NCBI GenBank assembly: GCA_049305865.1
Contig: JBAQPP010000053.1
Location: 1-34,164 of the forward strand
Length of the DNA stretch: 34,164 nt
Source of the DNA: UBA6263 sp049305865
GTDB lineage: Bacteria > Patescibacteriota > Gracilibacteria > Absconditabacterales > Absconditicoccaceae
Direction of reading: 5' to 3'
Both the position numbers and the translations under genes were made by a program. Positions 11,296 to 21,449 of the stretch are shown one piece after another (the first letter of the stretch is position 1; every line of letters begins with the position of its first letter). The notes below the pieces were generated by a model. That model was not told the origin of the DNA. It made no database searches and saw nothing but the letters and a program-made list of their open reading frames with translations.

Positions 11296-11610
11296 ATGAC
11301 CAACCAAATCAATAAAAGTTTTCAAGATCAGTTCTTAGATGAACTTCTTTTGGAAGCAGGATTTACTGCTGACGATAATTTAGAATTACTCAAAGAAGAA
11401 CTTAAACCACTTTTGCAAGAGAGGATAACAATGTCTATATACAACCAGCTCGATCAAGAACAGAAAGATACGGTTACAGAAATGTTGGATCACAACCAAT
11501 TAGATGAGCTCAATGAATATTTAGAAAAAATTATTCCAGATTACCAAGAAAAAATGATGGAGGTTTATGCTGATTTTGAAGAAGAATATTTGGAAAATAT
11601 GGAATCTTAA
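11296..11610 (+). CDS. Small acidic helical protein, possibly DUF5663-like
   Basis: 104 aa, stop TAA; it contains no UGA codon. The sequence is acidic and fully helical (FLDELLLEAG near the start, IYNQLDQEQKDTVTEMLD in the middle). The general look, with an N-terminal 'LL.EaG' helix, a central 'L..ri...i...L' and an acidic tail, resembles small DUF5663-type proteins of CPR bacteria; this is from memory and weak. It sits 23 nt after the giant protease gene and probably shares its transcript. It is tail to tail with the gene at 11619, with only 8 nt between stops and no terminator hairpin in that gap. Confidence 0.75.
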   Translation: MTNQINKSFQDQFLDELLLEAGFTADDNLELLKEELKPLLQERITMSIYNQLDQEQKDTVTEMLDHNQLDELNEYLEKIIPDYQEKMMEVYADFEEEYLENMES

Positions 11611-11618
11611 CATAATCC

Positions 11619-11918
11619 TTACTTAAAAAATATTTCCATTAACTTGGTTTTGTACCCTAGATTAGCAAGAGATTCATTAGCTTTTCATAGTATCTCTTGT
11701 TTTTTTTTATATAAAAAAATCTTTATTTTTTGGTCACTTGTCTTTATAAAAACTTTATTAAATTTTACATACCCACTCAATATATCTTCGATATTATTTA
11801 TATTCAATTCTGATGTAAGATAGCGTTTTATTACATTCAAAGAAACCGCGCCTATCATATTTTTACCTAGATGTTTCTCTGCCATTTTCTTTCTTATCTT
11901 ATCTTTGAGTAGTTGCAT
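11619..11918 (-). CDS. DUF721/DciA-like small protein
   Basis: 99 aa; reading UGA at 11685-11687 as Gly extends the protein to a TAA at 11619-11621. The order is a basic N-terminal helix (LLKDKIRKKMAEKHLG), then short beta strands (VKFNKVFIKTSDQKIKIFLY) and a C-terminal helix plus strand (KKQEILGKANESLANLGYK). This strand-strand-helix 'K..IL...N..L' layout is like the DUF721 family, which includes the replicative-helicase loader DciA; the family has low sequence conservation, so the match is tentative. Start: the only ATG before the helix; no Shine-Dalgarno. It lies downstream of the M23 gene on the same strand, separated by 104 bp that contain a short repeat element. Confidence 0.65.
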
Positions 11919-11921
11919 AAT

Positions 11922-11980
11922 AAATGTTTAAATGTTTAAATGTTTCACTGTGGCAATGTGACGATGTAACATTGTAACAC
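11922..11980. repeat. Intergenic repeat: AAATGTTT x3 plus CAATGT/ACATTG-rich element (copy 1)
   Basis: Three tandem copies of AAATGTTT (11922-11945) run into a segment rich in CAATGT-type words and ending in ATGTAACATTGTAAC. About 40 bp is clearly related to the element at 14395-14440. It contains imperfect self-complementarity (ATGT...ACAT) but no clear T-tract terminator. Confidence 0.6.
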
Positions 11981-12022
11981 CTTCGAATAATTATATTCAC
12001 ATGTTTTATTATCTTTCAGTAA

Positions 12023-13234
12023 TTAACTTATAAGATTCTTAAATTTCAATACTCTATACAAAACCAAAAACGCATCTTTTCTTACTATGCTCTTACCCAA
12101 ATAAAACCAGTTTTTCATTATAAATTTATTATTTTCAAAAAATGTGATGTAGTTTTTGTATCGCATCCCATTATCAGCGTTTTTTAATCCAAATAATAAT
12201 CTTCCCAGTACTGCTATCCATTCTTCTCCAGTCACAGATCTATCTGGATCAAATATTCAATTATTACCCACCATTATTCCATATTTTTGTAGTCATTTAA
12301 GAGATTGCACAAGCTCATCATTTCACACATCCAAATCTGAATATGGACTAAACATAGGATTGATAACAGGTAAATTTCAATACAAATTATATTTTTTTGC
12401 TAATCTATCAAACACAATAGCTGCTTGTCGTCTAGGTAAATTTTGATCTGGCATGATTTTATTACCACTTCATTTTATTACACCAGCTGCAAAAAGTGAT
12501 TCTATAGCATGTTTATGTTCAGTACTCATAGGCATATCTATAAATATTTTTGTATACCAAAATATATTTCTCAAAAATGGTAATGGATCTAGAGTATTTT
12601 TAATCACGCTCTGTAGCTGGTTGCTTCGATACGGGGTGAATGGAGAAATTGCAGAATCTACTTGGAAATGTAAATGATACTGAGTCGATTGGCCGGTAGA
12701 TCAGCATAGTCAGATTATATTTCATTTATCTATTTTATCTCCATATTTCACGTTTATTCTATCCATATGTTTGTATGAATAGTATTTGTCTCCAGTCTGT
12801 ACTACTACGCAGTTTCATTCATCTTTTTTGATTCCATCTCGCTCTTTTATCCTAGTTACTATTCAATCAGAAAAGCTCGGTATAGGAGTTCATTTGGGCA
12901 TTATAATGTCTATTCATCCATGAGTTCCATTTTTACAATTCCATAAAAAATATTCGCATGCTCGTAAAGTAGGCATTAGCAGCTTTATTGCGACTATTAC
13001 TTCTTTGAGTTTTTTATTTGTACCGCCAAATGGTATGGCTTCATTCAATGCTTTATTTTGGAAATATTCAGTCAATTGTCTAGCGTCTAAACTAGCATAA
13101 TTACTTACAAAACTCTCTGTTAAAATTTCAAAAAAATCTGATAAATTATATCGATTAGATTTATCATTTTGCTCATAAGTCTTGGTGATGATATCGTGAT
13201 AGTTTGTCTGTGTATAAAAAGGTACCTTGAGCAT
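12023..13234 (-). CDS. M23 family metallopeptidase with SLH-like C-terminal repeats
   Basis: 403 aa, stop TAA. Residues 1-100 are helical and unrecognised (start MLKVPFYTQTNYHDII). Residues about 102-200 are a peptidase M23/LytM domain: GTHGGID gives H105 and D109, YKHMD gives H156, GNIIGLCGSTGQST precedes HLHF with H187 and H189; H105, D109 and H189 are the expected zinc ligands. M23 enzymes cleave peptide cross-links in peptidoglycan. Residues about 240-400 hold two SLH-like repeats (AIESLFAAGVIKGSGN and LKGLQKYGIMVGNNGIFDPD), a module that usually anchors proteins to cell-wall polymers. There is no signal peptide at the chosen start, which is odd for a wall enzyme. CGA in PR-CGA-QAAIVF and PY-CGA-SN fits tryptophan. 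A promoter at 13266-13293 supports this ATG. Confidence 0.85.
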
Positions 13235-13265
13235 AAATTTGATTTTTATTTTATAAACTACACTA

Positions 13266-13293
13266 GATATACTAATTATTACAATAACTTCAA
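13266..13293 (-). promoter_or_regulatory. Probable promoter of the M23-SLH gene
   Basis: On the minus strand TTGAAG (13288-13293), 16-nt spacer, TATATC (13266-13271). The -10 is 31 nt upstream of the ATG, the same spacing as the stronger promoters in the window. Confidence 0.5.
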
Positions 13294-13328
13294 TTTAATT
13301 TTCTTATTACTTTTAATGTGATTATACT

Positions 13329-13408
13329 GTCATCCCGAGCAGAGTCGAGGGATCTCTTTAATTATATTAAGCGATTTCTCCACTCATTACATTTGGTCGA
13401 AATGACAG
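13329..13408. repeat. MITE/REP-like element with terminal inverted repeats (copy 1)
   Basis: Begins TGTCATCCCGA and ends TCGAAATGACA, so the ends are imperfect inverted repeats. It shares GGGATCTC/GAGATCCC-like and GCGATTTCTC core words with the element at 16338-16438. More GC-rich than its surroundings. No coding capacity. Confidence 0.75.
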
Positions 13409-13484
13409 GATCTTTGTTATTGAGAACATATATTAATCAATATTAAGATTAGTATTACATTTCTTGTAATAACATAATATTTAG

Positions 13485-13512
13485 TTGCAAAATATTATCA
13501 CAATTGTAATAT
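13485..13512 (+). promoter_or_regulatory. Probable promoter of the pilin-like gene
   Basis: TTGCAA (13485-13490), 16-nt spacer, TAATAT (13507-13512); the -10 ends 29 nt before the ATG at 13542. Confidence 0.5.
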
Positions 13513-13541
13513 GCTAAATATATTTTAATCTCAAAACATCC

Positions 13542-14390
13542 ATGAAAAAATATCTTATATTGCCTATATTTATATTCATTTTATTCTGATTTTCTTATGC
13601 TGCTGATTGTGACTCTTTATCTAATCAATCCCTTACTCTTGAAGGTGAATTTAATGATTGTGTTTTTTCATGCACAGATGATAAAACCAACTGAATAATA
13701 CCATCTACTACAGATTGTATAAATGTATATTGTCTTAGTCAAAGAACATCTCGAGAAGCTAAAAATACTGAATTAGAAGAGTGTCTTAATCCTTGATCAA
13801 ATAATATAAATGAGCGAAAAACACGTTGTCCTACAATTGCTAATCAGATAGATGAAAATACAATAAATTTTATAAATGAAGTTTGATGATTATGTTGTTT
13901 TTATAATAACAATATGCAACCCAAATGTACTAGTTTATCAGACTGATCATTGTGTTTTCCAACCAGAACATATACTTCAAATTGAGTAACATTGTGCTGT
14001 GATAATGATCTTATGGCATGAGTTTGTCCCATAAATAATGCATGAGATATGTGAATAGAAATGAGTCCAGATTGCCTCATTAACTGACAATGTAAATTCG
14101 ATATTTACCAAACTCTATGAATTAGACAGTCATTGCCTAGAGAGACAAGATCTTCACCATGAATATTTGTTCAAGATATAATATTGTCAGCTACATTTTT
14201 TGTAGGGACTTTGATTACATGAGTTTTGATAATTTCTTGATTATTGTTTGTGTTTGCATGAGTAAATGCTGGTCTAGCAGATAAAGCTAAAAAATGAATT
14301 ACATGATCTCTTATATGACTGTTGTTTGTAGTATGATCATACGCATTTGTAAGACTTATACAGTTTTTGGTAACTTGATGAGGTGGTTAA
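13542..14390 (+). CDS. Cys-rich exported protein with VirB2/TrbC-like C-terminal membrane domain
   Basis: 282 aa, stop TAA. Residues 1-20 are a classic signal peptide (MKKYLILPIFIFILFGFSYA then AADC). The mature N-terminal region to about residue 200 contains 16 cysteines, including two CC pairs, suggesting a disulfide-bonded extracytoplasmic domain. After it come two membrane helices (about 212-238 and 250-275) separated by a short basic loop (ADKAKKGITGSL), the layout of VirB2/TrbC pilin-like subunits of type IV secretion and of similar proteins widespread in CPR genomes. It ends in four glycines, all but one encoded by UGA. Its promoter is at 13485. No other type IV secretion gene is visible in the window, so a role in a pilus or secretion channel is inference. 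Confidence 0.75.
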
Positions 14391-14394
14391 AATC

Positions 14395-14440
14395 TAATGT
14401 TTCATTGTTTCAATGTAGCAATGTAACATTGAGACATTTT
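14395..14440. repeat. CAATGT/ACATTG-rich intergenic element (copy 2)
   Basis: Related to 11938-11980: both run AATGTTTCAyTGTkkCAATGT and end in ATGTAACATTG. It contains the palindrome CAATGTaACATTG. It lies between the pilin-like gene and trmD. Confidence 0.6.
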
Positions 14441-14458
14441 ACCGCTTAAGTATTATTT

Positions 14459-15139
14459 ATGAACATCTATATAGTTTCTATTTTCCCTGAAATATTCGAT
14501 AGTTTTATAAGTACTTCACTTATCAAAAAAGCTCAAGAAAAAAAAATTCTTAAGTTTAATTTCGTGAATCCTAGAATCTTTTGTAAAGATAAGCATCAAC
14601 AAGTAGACGATGCTATCTATTGATGATGAGCAGGTATGCTTATCAAAGCTAAACCGATAATAGACTCTGTAGAATATATAATCAAAAAATTTAAACTTTC
14701 CAAATTCAAAATATTATTTCCATCTCCATCGACTCAAATTTTCAATCAAAAGATATCCCATTCATTATCTAAAATTCAGGATTTAATTTTTGTATGTTGA
14801 AGATATGAAGGTATAGATTACCGCTGGGAACAATATATAAAGAAAAAATATAAGACAAAGTTTCAAAAAATATCTTTGTGATCATTTGTTACCCTATGAT
14901 GAGAACTACCTACTATGACTATGATAGAATCTATTACAAGACTGATACCATGAGTCATCAAAGAGTCGGAAAGCCGAAAAAATGAAAGCTATAGTATGGA
15001 GCATAATATGCAAAATCTTGAATATCCGCAATATACAAGACCAGAAGAAGTTTTGAAAATGAATGTCCCAGAAATACTTTTGACTGGTCATAGCAAAAAA
15101 ATTCAAGAACGAAAAAACAAAAACACACAAACTATTTAA
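14459..15139 (+). CDS. trmD: tRNA (guanine(37)-N1)-methyltransferase TrmD
   Basis: 226 aa, stop TAA, slightly shorter than typical TrmD (about 230-250). TrmD uses S-adenosylmethionine to methylate N1 of G37 next to the anticodon in tRNAs reading CUN, CCN and CGG, preventing frameshifting. Visible family motifs: MNIYIVSIFPEIFD at the start, YGGGAGML from residue 54, CGRYEGID from residue 113 in the knotted SAM-binding region, SLGSFVTLGGELP, and EYPQYTRP near the C-terminus. CGA codons at residues 173 and 218 fit tryptophan; the second sits in HSKKIQE-CGA, where the family has W in I..W. It is 14 nt upstream of the glycosyltransferase gene and probably co-transcribed. Confidence 0.95.
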
Positions 15140-15153
15140 TTTAAAAAATTCAA

Positions 15154-16299
15154 ATGTCCAAAATCTGATTCTTATTCTATGGTAGATTAGAAGCCGAGAA
15201 ATGATTTGATGCAATTTTGGATATGATAGAAATTTGGTGAAATCAAAATCAATATTTCCCTTTTGAAATATATATTTTTGGTAAATGAACATTGGAATCT
15301 AGACTAATATCTCTTAGTCATAAATATCCCACAATACATTTTTTCTGACGACAATCACTAGACTATATCAAACAATATTTATCCAAAGTGCAATACCTTT
15401 TGATGCCATCTGGATTCCTTGAGACATTCTGATTATCGGCACTTAACTCGCTTTCGCGATGATTACCTGTTGTATGATATGCTAAATGATGATTGACAAA
15501 GTTTATACTTCCTCCCTTTGACCTTAGCAATATGCAATGAATCAATACTGCTCGAAAATTACATAATATGATTTTGCAGATTATTTCCAATCCACCAGAA
15601 ATTAATACTATTACATTACAAAACATCGCTTTAGAATATACCCCAGAACATCGATTTAAAAATTTTCAGAAAACATTTTGACCTTGAAAAAAGATAATAA
15701 TGATAAGTGATTTCAAGACAAAAGTTGGTTGAATAGAAACTTACATTCACGATGTAAAAAGTTTATTGGAATCCAAATGATACGAAATAAAACTTTACGG
15801 ATACAATATTCCCAAGTCACGAATATCAAAATTTATAAAGTATTTTTGACTGGTATGGGCTTTCATAAATTTTGTAAGTATGTTTAAAATTATTAAGATA
15901 ATAAATAAAACAAAGCCTGATATTATCCGATATCACAGCACACTCAGATGGATATGACGACTATGAATACTTGCTAGTAAAAATTTCAAATGACAAAAAT
16001 TTGTAATGTATCATGATTTTGGATATTTTTATCCATTCCCACATAGTCTAAATTTTGTATATCAGATACAAACTCCTTTAACACTAAAAAATTATATTAA
16101 ATCAGCTGATACTTATAATCCTATCAAAATTATTGCAATATTTTTCAAATATTTATCAGTCTATCTTATAAAAAATCAACTAAAAAAGTCTAATTTCAAA
16201 CATCTTACTCCATCAGATTTTATGGTAGATATTGTTGCTGATTCATATCAAATTTCCAAAAAGAGGATTCAAGCTTTTCCACATTTTATTCAAGAATAA
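15154..16299 (+). CDS. Glycosyltransferase (GT4-type) with swapped GT-B domain order
   Basis: 381 aa, stop TAA. Residues 1-175 match the C-terminal nucleotide-sugar-binding domain of GT-B fold, family-4-type glycosyltransferases: FLFYGRLEAEKGFDAIL at the start, and LMPSGFLETFGLSALNSL at residues 83-100, the donor-binding loop. The usual E-x7-E motif is E90-x7-N98, so the second Glu is missing. Residues 180-381 match an N-terminal acceptor-binding domain: KIIMISDFKTKVGGIETYIH, PDII, and at the very end TPSDFMVDIVADSYQISKKR, where a normal enzyme would continue into its C-terminal domain. So the two halves are in reversed order. It could be a functional circular permutation or a fusion of remnants of two genes. 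Its position 14 nt after trmD suggests co-transcription. Confidence 0.8.
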
Positions 16300-16337
16300 A
16301 AAAATTAACTAAATATATGTAGTCATTATTTAAGCAC

Positions 16338-16438
16338 TTGTCATCTCGACCAGCTTGTCCCGCAATGGCGGGAAAGTAGAGAGATCCCTTTTTTATTAAA
16401 GCGATTTCTCGATTCTCTTTGTTCGCTCGAAATGACAA
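16338..16438. repeat. MITE/REP-like element with terminal inverted repeats (copy 2)
   Basis: Starts TTGTCATCTCGAC and ends GCTCGAAATGACAA, giving terminal inverted repeats that match 10 of 11 in TGTCATyTCGA. Inside is a perfect CCCGC-AATG-GCGGG hairpin absent from copy 1. It lies between the convergent glycosyltransferase and small-membrane-protein genes and could act as a bidirectional transcription stop. Confidence 0.75.
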
Positions 16439-16444
16439 AGTCGT

Positions 16445-16738
16445 TTAAAGTCATATTTTTTTTTCATTTTCTACTTTTTCATCTAGCTCATCAAGTTTCT
16501 CATTGTCTACAAATAATAGAAAAATTCATATTATCATTCATATCATCAGACTCACCACACGATTATTTGGAAATAAATATATATCAAGCAATTCCCAAAC
16601 TCATCTCCATATCATTACTACTGCCGCTGTAGTAAGAAAAATATTCATATTACTTCTTTTTTTTCTCAATCATTTAATGTTTCTATATGCAATTTCTGCA
16701 TGTTTTTTTAGATGATAATGAATTCTGTGTATTAGCAT
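16445..16738 (-). CDS. Small membrane protein with two transmembrane helices
   Basis: 97 aa from ATG 16738, or 67 aa from an in-frame ATG at 16648; stop TAA. The first 30 residues are basic (IHYHLKKHAEIAYRNIKGLRKKR), then helix 1 (IFLTTAAVVMIWRGVWELLDIY), a short LFPNNR loop, helix 2 (VSLMIGMIIGIFLLFV) and an acidic tail. The WRG-W-LLD-Y--P-N pattern recalls small conserved membrane proteins found in many bacteria and archaea, for which I know no function. I prefer the upstream start because its A-rich context is like other starts here and the basic segment would keep the N-terminus inside; the shorter start has GAAG 3-6 nt upstream. It follows the 1547-aa gene by 29 nt and is likely its operon partner. 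Confidence 0.7.
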
Positions 16739-16767
16739 TTTTTTTGTTTTTAGTTTTTAAATTGATT

Positions 16768-19700
16768 TTAAGAATATCACTCTATTTTATCAGTTTGTTT
16801 TATTTCTCATCATAGTGGAGGACATGACATTTTCCTACTTAAATTATCATAAATATTTTTCATATTTTTATTTATAAAAACTCATTTATTGTTTAATTCC
16901 ATATATTTATTCTTAAATCTTTTTTCGTATTCTTCTAAGTGACCTGTACCTATCTCTGTTATTCTTCCAAATACATTTCGAGGTACCAATTGATAAGAAT
17001 TTTGTTCATTAAAATACTGAACATTTTCCTTGCCAAATGTTTGTTCAATGAAATTATCATCCATTTTATCTATGTTATCCCAAAACATTGTTTCAAAAGC
17101 TTCTACGGCTCTTCTAAATTCTTCTGGAGGTGCAGATTTTCTACTAAATATTTTTCAGCTAGTCATATACCACATAATGTTTTTAATATCACTATTATTT
17201 ATTTCTCATCTTTTTACTCATTCAAATGTTTGAGAAATATTTCATCACTCTGTTCTTATTTTGTTTTTATATTTTTTTACTGTAGCTAGTACTCTTACAA
17301 GTTCTTCCTTACTAGATCCATCGAATGTGTCGTCAAATCGATTTAAAAATCTTTTAGTTGTATAAACAAGGCGTCATTTTTCTACAGGTCATTTTGGTAT
17401 TGCTTTGGCTATAGCATTCCGAGCATCCTGAGATCTTTGTATCTCATCGTTATCTTTACCATTAAATGTTCAATTATCATAACGGCTTATTGGGCCTATA
17501 GTTCATTTAGTTAGCGATAGCGGATAGTTTTTTATAAGTGCAGAGTTTTTACTTATATCCTGATCTATATCTTCTTGTTGAGCTTCCATACTAGATGATT
17601 TCAGTTGATTTATAGTAGCATCATCCATACTCTCTTCATACATTCCCTTATTTAAAAATTCATCTATTTTACTAGCATTTCCGTCCCATCGTTTTTCAAA
17701 TCCAATAGTTTTACCTTTTTCTCATTCTCTAAATTTTTTATATGCCACTTCTTTACCAGATTCAAAGTCAGACAACTTATATCAAGTAGAAGTATAAAAA
17801 GTTCATTTTGATGCTACATTAAGGAAGTGTGCAATTTTTTTCTGATGATCTATATGCGGAGCCCACAATCATGGTGAAAACCCAAAAGATCTACATATAC
17901 CTTGTATCCGTACTTGTGTAGATGGTAATGTATAATGTAAAAAGAATCATGTTAACATACCATATAAAATAGCTCCTTTAAATCTTTTTATCTGATCAGG
18001 AGATTTTGCAAGCTGAGCCATTTTTTTTAGATAGGGTAATGCTTTGGTTGGCCTTCAGGCTTCTAATAATCTTCTATATTCTATATAAGCAAAAGTAAAA
18101 TTATTTACATTATCTAGCTTGCCAGCTCATTCTTCTACCTTAGTCCTAGATATATATTCATTAAACCTTTCTTCAAGTTTTCAAGCAAATTGATCTGACC
18201 ATGTTGTTTTGGGCCGAGTATCATCCATTGTTGATCATAAACGTTGTCATGGTGCTCTTCATCATACATTATTTATAATAAACGTCATCTCTGCCTTAGC
18301 TAGCTCGGCGGCTAACTGAGCATCAAATCATGGTCAATATAATCATTGTTTTGCCTTCATTTCTGCTATGATTTCTTTTTGATTATTCATGAATTTTGAA
18401 TAATACGGTTCTCATAAAAGTAACTTTACCCATATTCCTTGGAATCTTTTTGATTCCATTTTTTGGTATGGTCATGGTCATTTACTGATTTGAGCTAATA
18501 ATATAGCAGAAGCAACAAAACGCTTATCTCAACTGAGTCATCAAGGTAGTTTTCATGACAAAATCATATCTTTTAAAGATACTCCCGATCATAAAATTTC
18601 ATTCAAATAGTTTGGATCTTCAAATATAGCTCCAAAATCATTATGTCATTCTATCTTTTTTAATATTTCTTCTGTTTTATCTCGAGTTTCTTTATCTTTT
18701 GTATTTTTAAAATCTGTATCTATATTTTCCAGAGCGTCTCATACACCAGGTATTCGTCAGATTACAGATTGTAATTTATTAGCAATACCCCATTCTCATA
18801 TAGCAACGTTATAAAATCTTTTATCTTGTTTTTCAATTTGTTTTTTTACTCATTCATTTATTTTTTTACTTACTCACGTAACCATATTTCGTATATTAGC
18901 AACTCAAAAGAATTTAAATTTTGAACCACTATGAGTATGTCATTTTTCTATTTCCTTGTTATCATTATCTACATCTGCCTTGGTCTTGGGTTTTAGTCTC
19001 TTTGTAGAAATAAATAACAAAAAGTTATTATAATCCATATTGCGTTTATAATTGTTATAACTTACATCCACAGTTCAATTACTATTAAATTTAACTTCAT
19101 AGTTTATAATCTCTTTTTTTTCAAATCATTTTTCATCTAGTTTGGTTTCCATAGAACCAAAATGTGTGATTTCTGGTTTTCATTCAATTATACTAGATTG
19201 TAATTTTCATTCTTTAAGCTCTAATTCATCGAAAACATCTATTCAGTCTATTCAAGATATTCAAGAATTTTTAATATTTCATATGGTTGTATACAAATCT
19301 TTTGCTTCAGGTAGTTTGTATATTTCTCCATTAAAAACTTCTGATTTTATAAACGTATCTAGAAATTCTTTGGTTCTTGGGTAATTAAATTCTTTTCCTT
19401 CCATATCACCAGCAGCTAATTCTCATCAAGTTAATTTTAAGATAAAATGGGTTTCTGTGATATTTTTAATTTCCAATTGTATTCGCTGATCTCATCATAC
19501 ATCAATAGGAGGTAGTTCCGTATCTCCAATTTTTGCAAATAATCTAGTCCCCTTCATAAATCCAAATTCTTTTTTATCTTCAGGGAATTCATATCATTTA
19601 ATATTTTTCCATGTGCTTAAAAAACTATCTTCTTGTTTTTCCACAGATTCATTTATTTGATCTCAATTTTCTTCTTTTTTTTCTTCTGTTGGTAATGGTT

Positions 19701-21411
19701 CTCCCTCATCTCACTTTATAATTAAATTATTTCACTCTACTTCCATATCCTTTCATTCGTATCAGAAGTAGTCTCATTCTTTTTGTCATTCGTTTTCTTT
19801 GAGATAATGAAGAAAATTAGCCCATGACTTCTGGACAGGTTTTTCTTCATCCTTAAATTTTTCTCGCGCCTCCAACAGTGCCTCTTTATCCTTTTTTTTG
19901 TTTATATTAGAATCTTTGTTTGTAATAGGAGCTTTTATTTTATTATTTAGAGCTTCCTTCTTGTCTATTAGATCAAAAGATTTTTTTAAATCATCTATAT
20001 TTTCTTTTTTCATATCTTTTTTATCAAAAGATTTCTCTCCCAAAGTATACATCAAGATTAACTTTCCAATGTTGCTTCAATCCAGATTTATAGATTTTCA
20101 ATCATCTGATATTTCGTTTTTAAAAACTTGTTTAAGCGCACTATTATTTATCAAATCTTTATTTTCATCCAATATTTGAATTTCAAAACTTAATGGTAAT
20201 TTGTTGTATGCAAAATCAGTCATATCTATAAATCCATTATTTTCTCATCATAAAAATGTTCTATTTACTCATAGTTTGATATCTCATCCTACACATTGTA
20301 TTATAATCTCTTTTTTACTTATATCGAAAATATCTCTTATAAATTTGTCAAACTTACTCTGATCTATTTCAAGTAAATTTGCTATTCAATTTTTTTTAAA
20401 TTCATCTAATCTTCAATCTACTACTTCATATAGAAGTTCATTTTGTTCATCGATACTCAACTTAGAAAAATCAAATGTATTGTTTAATAGCTTAGATAAT
20501 ACATCTCCAAGTTTTTTATTCTTCTTTTGAACCAATATAATATAAGCCTCAAAGCTTAATTTATCAGATTCTTCTTTGTTTCATTTTTCTTGAGCGTCAT
20601 TAATTTTTTTTAATGTTTCTGCATCTACTTCATCTCTATTATAGGGATATTTATCAGTTATCCATGACATATTGGGAATAAGATTTATGAATGTATCCTT
20701 AAGCATATTCAAATCTTTTTCCATTTTATTTACAGAGTCTTTGAGTCATCATAGATATTCTTGAGTAATGATCTTATCGAAACTTTTTTTATGAGCAATA
20801 TTCCGATTTTTATAATCTCATGATATATCATTTGCTTGTAGTTTTCATCCATTAATCAGTCAATCTACGATTTCTTTATTTGTTATTTTAATACTCTTTA
20901 TTTCTTCCTTTGTGTTTTCATCTATTCATCCATATTCAAAAAAATTCCAAATCTGACCTTTAAATTCATTTAGACTCTTAGGATCATTTACTTCTTGATC
21001 AAATTTAGTTTGTAAATTTACTGGTACTTTATTTTTGGATTTTTTCACAAGTTCCGCTATAGTGATTTTTTCTATATCTTTTCATATTGTTCACAAGCTT
21101 GGATTATTCAAAATATTGTGTAATGTACTACTTGATGTACTTCTGTCATCTCAAATTATTTGATCAATATCAAAACCATCATCTTTGATCATGTCAAAGT
21201 TTATAATTCAGTTTTTACTTATTTCTTCAAGTAATCAGGTATTCCCGTCTATACTATAATTATCCAGAAATATTTTCAATATTTCAAATTGTTTCTTTCA
21301 TTTATTTTCGGGTTTATTTTTTAAACTATTTAATATATTCAAAATCATATCAGAAACGCTGTTATTGACAGATCATCTTTGGGCTCAAGGAGATTTTCTA
21401 GGTTTATTCAT
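16768..21411 (-). CDS. Giant unrecognised protein (1547 aa)
   Basis: 1547 codons open only with UGA as glycine; stop TAA. No signal peptide. Residues 1-480 are charged and helical with many Asn/Asp/Lys. Around 610-790 there is a more beta-like, less charged part (TRLFAKIGDTELPPIDVGG and a following EIKNITETHFILKL). Around 855-890 is a glycine-containing amphipathic stretch (GIANKLQSVIGRIPGVGDA). The C-terminal 600 residues are again helical, with a mildly hydrophobic patch near 1140-1165 (GAILYGMLTGFFLHYTLP). I find no catalytic motif and cannot name a family. It is of the same size class as the protease gene at 6044 but without visible similarity by eye. It is the first gene of a leftward pair with the small membrane protein; its promoter appears to overlap a palindrome at 21456-21486. 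Confidence 0.75.
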
Positions 21412-21449
21412 ACAAATACATTAAAACTATAAAGGTTTTAAACATTTTA

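Larger units (their letters stand above)
13235..13541. other. Divergent intergenic region (307 bp) with two promoters and one palindromic repeat
   Basis: The stretch separates the leftward M23 gene from the rightward pilin-like gene. It holds a leftward promoter (13266-13293), an 80-bp repeat element with terminal inverted repeats (13329-13408) and a rightward promoter (13485-13512). I see no coding potential or RNA gene in the remainder. Confidence 0.7.

Noticed and set aside
16432..16715. Plus-strand small hydrophobic open frames after the glycosyltransferase
   Set aside because: They overlap the minus-strand membrane-protein gene and the palindromic repeat; the minus frame has proper helix and loop structure.
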